Positions 24,969-26,602 of a DNA stretch of 26,602 nucleotides are shown here, piece after piece. The stretch is taken from positions 1 through 26,602 of the IMG/VR virus record IMGVR_UViG_3300027631_002122; one strand, written 5' to 3'. The DNA comes from a virus. The first letter of the stretch is position 1; each line of letters opens with the position of its first letter. A program made the translations under genes and the position numbers. The notes below the pieces were generated by a model. It was not told the origin of the DNA, searched no databases, and saw nothing but the letters and a program-made list of their open reading frames with translations.

Positions 24969-25841
24969 TTATGATCCTATATTTAAAATTGTCTTTAATT
25001 CTTCCATTAATTCTTCTGGGGTTGAGAAATAACTTGGAGCTGTTTGGGCTTTTATCATACCAGAAACCTTCTCATAAGCCCTAGCTATCAGCTGCTTATT
25101 ATCATATTTCTCTGTCTTTAATATATATTGATTGAAGTTATTATCTGTAAAGTCTTGATAATCAGAAGTTATGCCGTCTCCTAACATGTCATCGGCTAAT
25201 AGCTCTTCAGCTATGTCTGTGCTTACATAATTACCTTTATCAGCTTCGTCCTGTATTTTTATAGATACTTGAATAGACCTAAACTTTTTAATTAGCCTAT
25301 CTAGTATCTGTCTGTTTTGCAATAATTGCCTACCTAATATCTTTACGTACTGGTTTATTATCTCTTTTAGGAAGATTACCTTTATTCCTTGCTTAACTAC
25401 TTGGAATATTGGACCTGTTGCTGGGTTAGCAGTCAATGTTATCTCCTGTGCGTCTAATAAGGCTTTATACACAGTTATAGCTGTTTGTATAGCTATTAGA
25501 GTATTAACAACAGTATTCAGTATAGTTATAGTCTTATTTATTGACTTTATCTTATCCTGTACCCTCTTTTGCAACTCCTGGGCTTGTGCTAGGTCTTCTC
25601 TCCTTATAGTTATTACTAAAGTACTACCTTGTAGTGATATCCTGCCTTTGCTATCAGTCTTCTCTACAACCTCTTTTACTAGCTGGTCTATCTTCTTTTC
25701 AATGTTTACAGTAAGGGAGTTTACCTTATTCAAGGTTAATTGAATAGCGGATCCGAATGGATCACTTACAGCACCTGATATGGCGTTTATAGTACCGTTG
25801 ACACTATCTGGTGATGTTACTTTATTTAAGTCTAGTGCCAT
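24969..25841 (-). CDS. Hypothetical helical protein of the baseplate region (290 residues)
   Basis: No family recognised. The protein is almost entirely helical. Residues about 40-65 and 80-100 are charged helices. Two apolar stretches, ILNTVVNTLIAIQTAITVYK and GPIFQVVKQGIKVIFLKEII (about 105-165), could be membrane-active or buried core helices. The C-terminal third is acidic with a FSTPEELMEELKTIL end. A role at the tail tip in membrane contact is possible but speculative. Its ATG overlaps the stop of the upstream gene by one base. Confidence 0.75.
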   Translation of the reverse strand: MALDLNKVTSPDSVNGTINAISGAVSDPFGSAIQLTLNKVNSLTVNIEKKIDQLVKEVVEKTDSKGRISLQGSTLVITIRREDLAQAQELQKRVQDKIKSINKTITILNTVVNTLIAIQTAITVYKALLDAQEITLTANPATGPIFQVVKQGIKVIFLKEIINQYVKILGRQLLQNRQILDRLIKKFRSIQVSIKIQDEADKGNYVSTDIAEELLADDMLGDGITSDYQDFTDNNFNQYILKTEKYDNKQLIARAYEKVSGMIKAQTAPSYFSTPEELMEELKTILNIGS

Positions 25842-26308
25842 TATATAGTTTTAGATACTTTTGATTTGATAGGAGAGTTATCTTTAGTATACTTTTCTTT
25901 AAATCCATTTAATCTCATTTTTAATAGATTTGCAGCTATAGAGATCTCAGGAAGCTTTGACACTCCCACACCTAATCCTGTTGCCGCAGCCAAGCTAGTA
26001 GAGAATTGATTTAATGCATTTATTATATCATCAATGAAAGATATCACTGAGTCTGCTTTTGCTATTGGTTCGTTTATGCCGTTAGCCGGCAACCCAAGTT
26101 GTATTGAGGGTGAATTAACAATGAACATATACTTTCCATCCTTAGATCCTCTGGGGCCTATATCGAAGTGTACAGAGTCTGCAGCTGACATACCTACTGT
26201 CTTTTTGGACAGTATGAACACAGAATCGTCCTTGCTGTTCAGGATTACCCTGTCAGAATTAAGGATTACTGTATCCTTCTCATAGCTATTGAAATCTGTG
26301 AACCCCAT
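25841..26308 (-). CDS. Spike- or hub-like baseplate protein (155 residues)
   Basis: The N-terminal 80 residues show short repeated strands (VILNSDRVILNSKDDSVFIL, SADSVHF-type and MFIVNSPSIQLGL). This is the pattern of the intertwined beta-prism of gp5/VgrG-like spikes: DxVILNSDR...SKxDDxFI...VNSPxIxLG. The C-terminal half is helical (SVISFIDDIINALNQF) and basic at its end. It is short, with no OB fold or lysozyme domain seen. The upstream partial gene holds a lysozyme-like sequence, which would fit a split spike system. Assignment to the central spike is inference. Confidence 0.65.
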   Translation of the reverse strand: MGFTDFNSYEKDTVILNSDRVILNSKDDSVFILSKKTVGMSAADSVHFDIGPRGSKDGKYMFIVNSPSIQLGLPANGINEPIAKADSVISFIDDIINALNQFSTSLAAATGLGVGVSKLPEISIAANLLKMRLNGFKEKYTKDNSPIKSKVSKTI

Positions 26309-26309
26309 T

Positions 26310-26602
26310 TTATTTGAATAATGAATCTACATACTTTTTAAACACTCTTACAGTTATTGGATTTCCTCCATTTATGCCTGGATTTTGCGCTCCTACTTTT
26401 CTAGCCCATGAATTACTCCTTTCTGATCCTAATATAAAATCATCACTTTTTGATATTTTTCCACCGCCAACTATATATGGGTAAAAAACAGTTCCATAAA
26501 TAGCATATATATCAGCCCCAGTAAGTCTATACTTGTTAGCTTCAAAATAAGCATCTACATACTTTAATTGTTCTACAGCTGATTTTGTTATTATTTGATC
26601 GA
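26310..26602 (-). CDS. Partial lysozyme/transglycosylase-like protein (C-terminal 97 codons)
   Basis: The frame is open to the right edge, so the N-terminus is missing. The visible C-terminus reads YFEANKYRLTGADIYAIYG, then VFYPYIVGGG, DDFILGSERSNSWARK, NPGINGGNPITVRVFKKYV and ends DSLFK. A similar block (LxxLxDxYxAVFxPxxxG ... NPGLD) is one I recall in phage-tail lytic transglycosylase/muramidase-like domains, so peptidoglycan cleavage at the tail tip is plausible. The catalytic Glu cannot be judged from the fragment. Its stop (26310-26312) precedes the spike-like gene's ATG by one base. Confidence 0.6.
   Translation of the reverse strand, partial: DQIITKSAVEQLKYVDAYFEANKYRLTGADIYAIYGTVFYPYIVGGGKISKSDDFILGSERSNSWARKVGAQNPGINGGNPITVRVFKKYVDSLFK

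Overview
The window is a compact stretch of an AT-rich tailed-phage genome. All 28 recognisable genes (26 complete, one cut at each end) lie on the minus strand and read right to left. Gaps are short and start/stop overlaps (ATGA, TAATG) are common. No stretch over 300 bases lacks a gene, and I see no tRNA, rRNA, CRISPR array or insertion sequence. A GPW/gp25-like baseplate protein next to a baseplate-J/gp6-like protein points to a contractile tail (myovirus). Two signs point to a Bacteroidetes (Flavobacteriia-like) host: the starts I examined have A/T-rich leaders with no AGGAGG-type ribosome binding site, and a TTTG-N19-TAnnTTTG promoter, the Bacteroidetes consensus, sits just before the primase gene. 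The host assignment is an inference.

Layout in transcription order. (1) 26602-13159, tail and baseplate module: a partial lysozyme/transglycosylase-like protein, a spike-like protein, two uncharacterised proteins, gp25-like, gp6-like, an M15 peptidase, a DNRLRE-like protein, a small coiled-coil protein, a giant 1805-residue LamG-containing protein and two further structural proteins. (2) 13141-3641, accessory cassette: a 669-residue protein with two Thr/Pro-rich tracts; six genes for glycan synthesis and modification (PF11397-type glycosyltransferase, GT-B/GT4-like, GT25, GT11 fucosyltransferase-like, FkbM methyltransferase, UDP-galactopyranose mutase); then two more Thr/Pro-tract proteins. 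(3) 3628-3329, a small stand-alone copy of the C-terminal domain of the structural protein encoded just before the cassette. (4) 3327-1, a GIY-YIG-like nuclease, a DnaG-type primase, a hypothetical, a degenerate nucleotidyltransferase-like protein and two small conserved phage proteins.

The most interesting hypothesis is that region 2 is one functional unit: secreted-looking or virion-surface proteins with mucin-like Thr/Pro linkers, bracketing a phage-encoded glycan assembly line that could decorate them. UDP-galactopyranose mutase would supply UDP-Galf, several transferases would build a short glycan, and the FkbM enzyme could cap it by methylation. The alternative, modification of the host surface polysaccharide, cannot be excluded from sequence. 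The largest Thr/Pro protein also carries perfect 49-bp direct repeats 399 bp apart in frame, so recombination could remove a whole cysteine-containing module without a frameshift.
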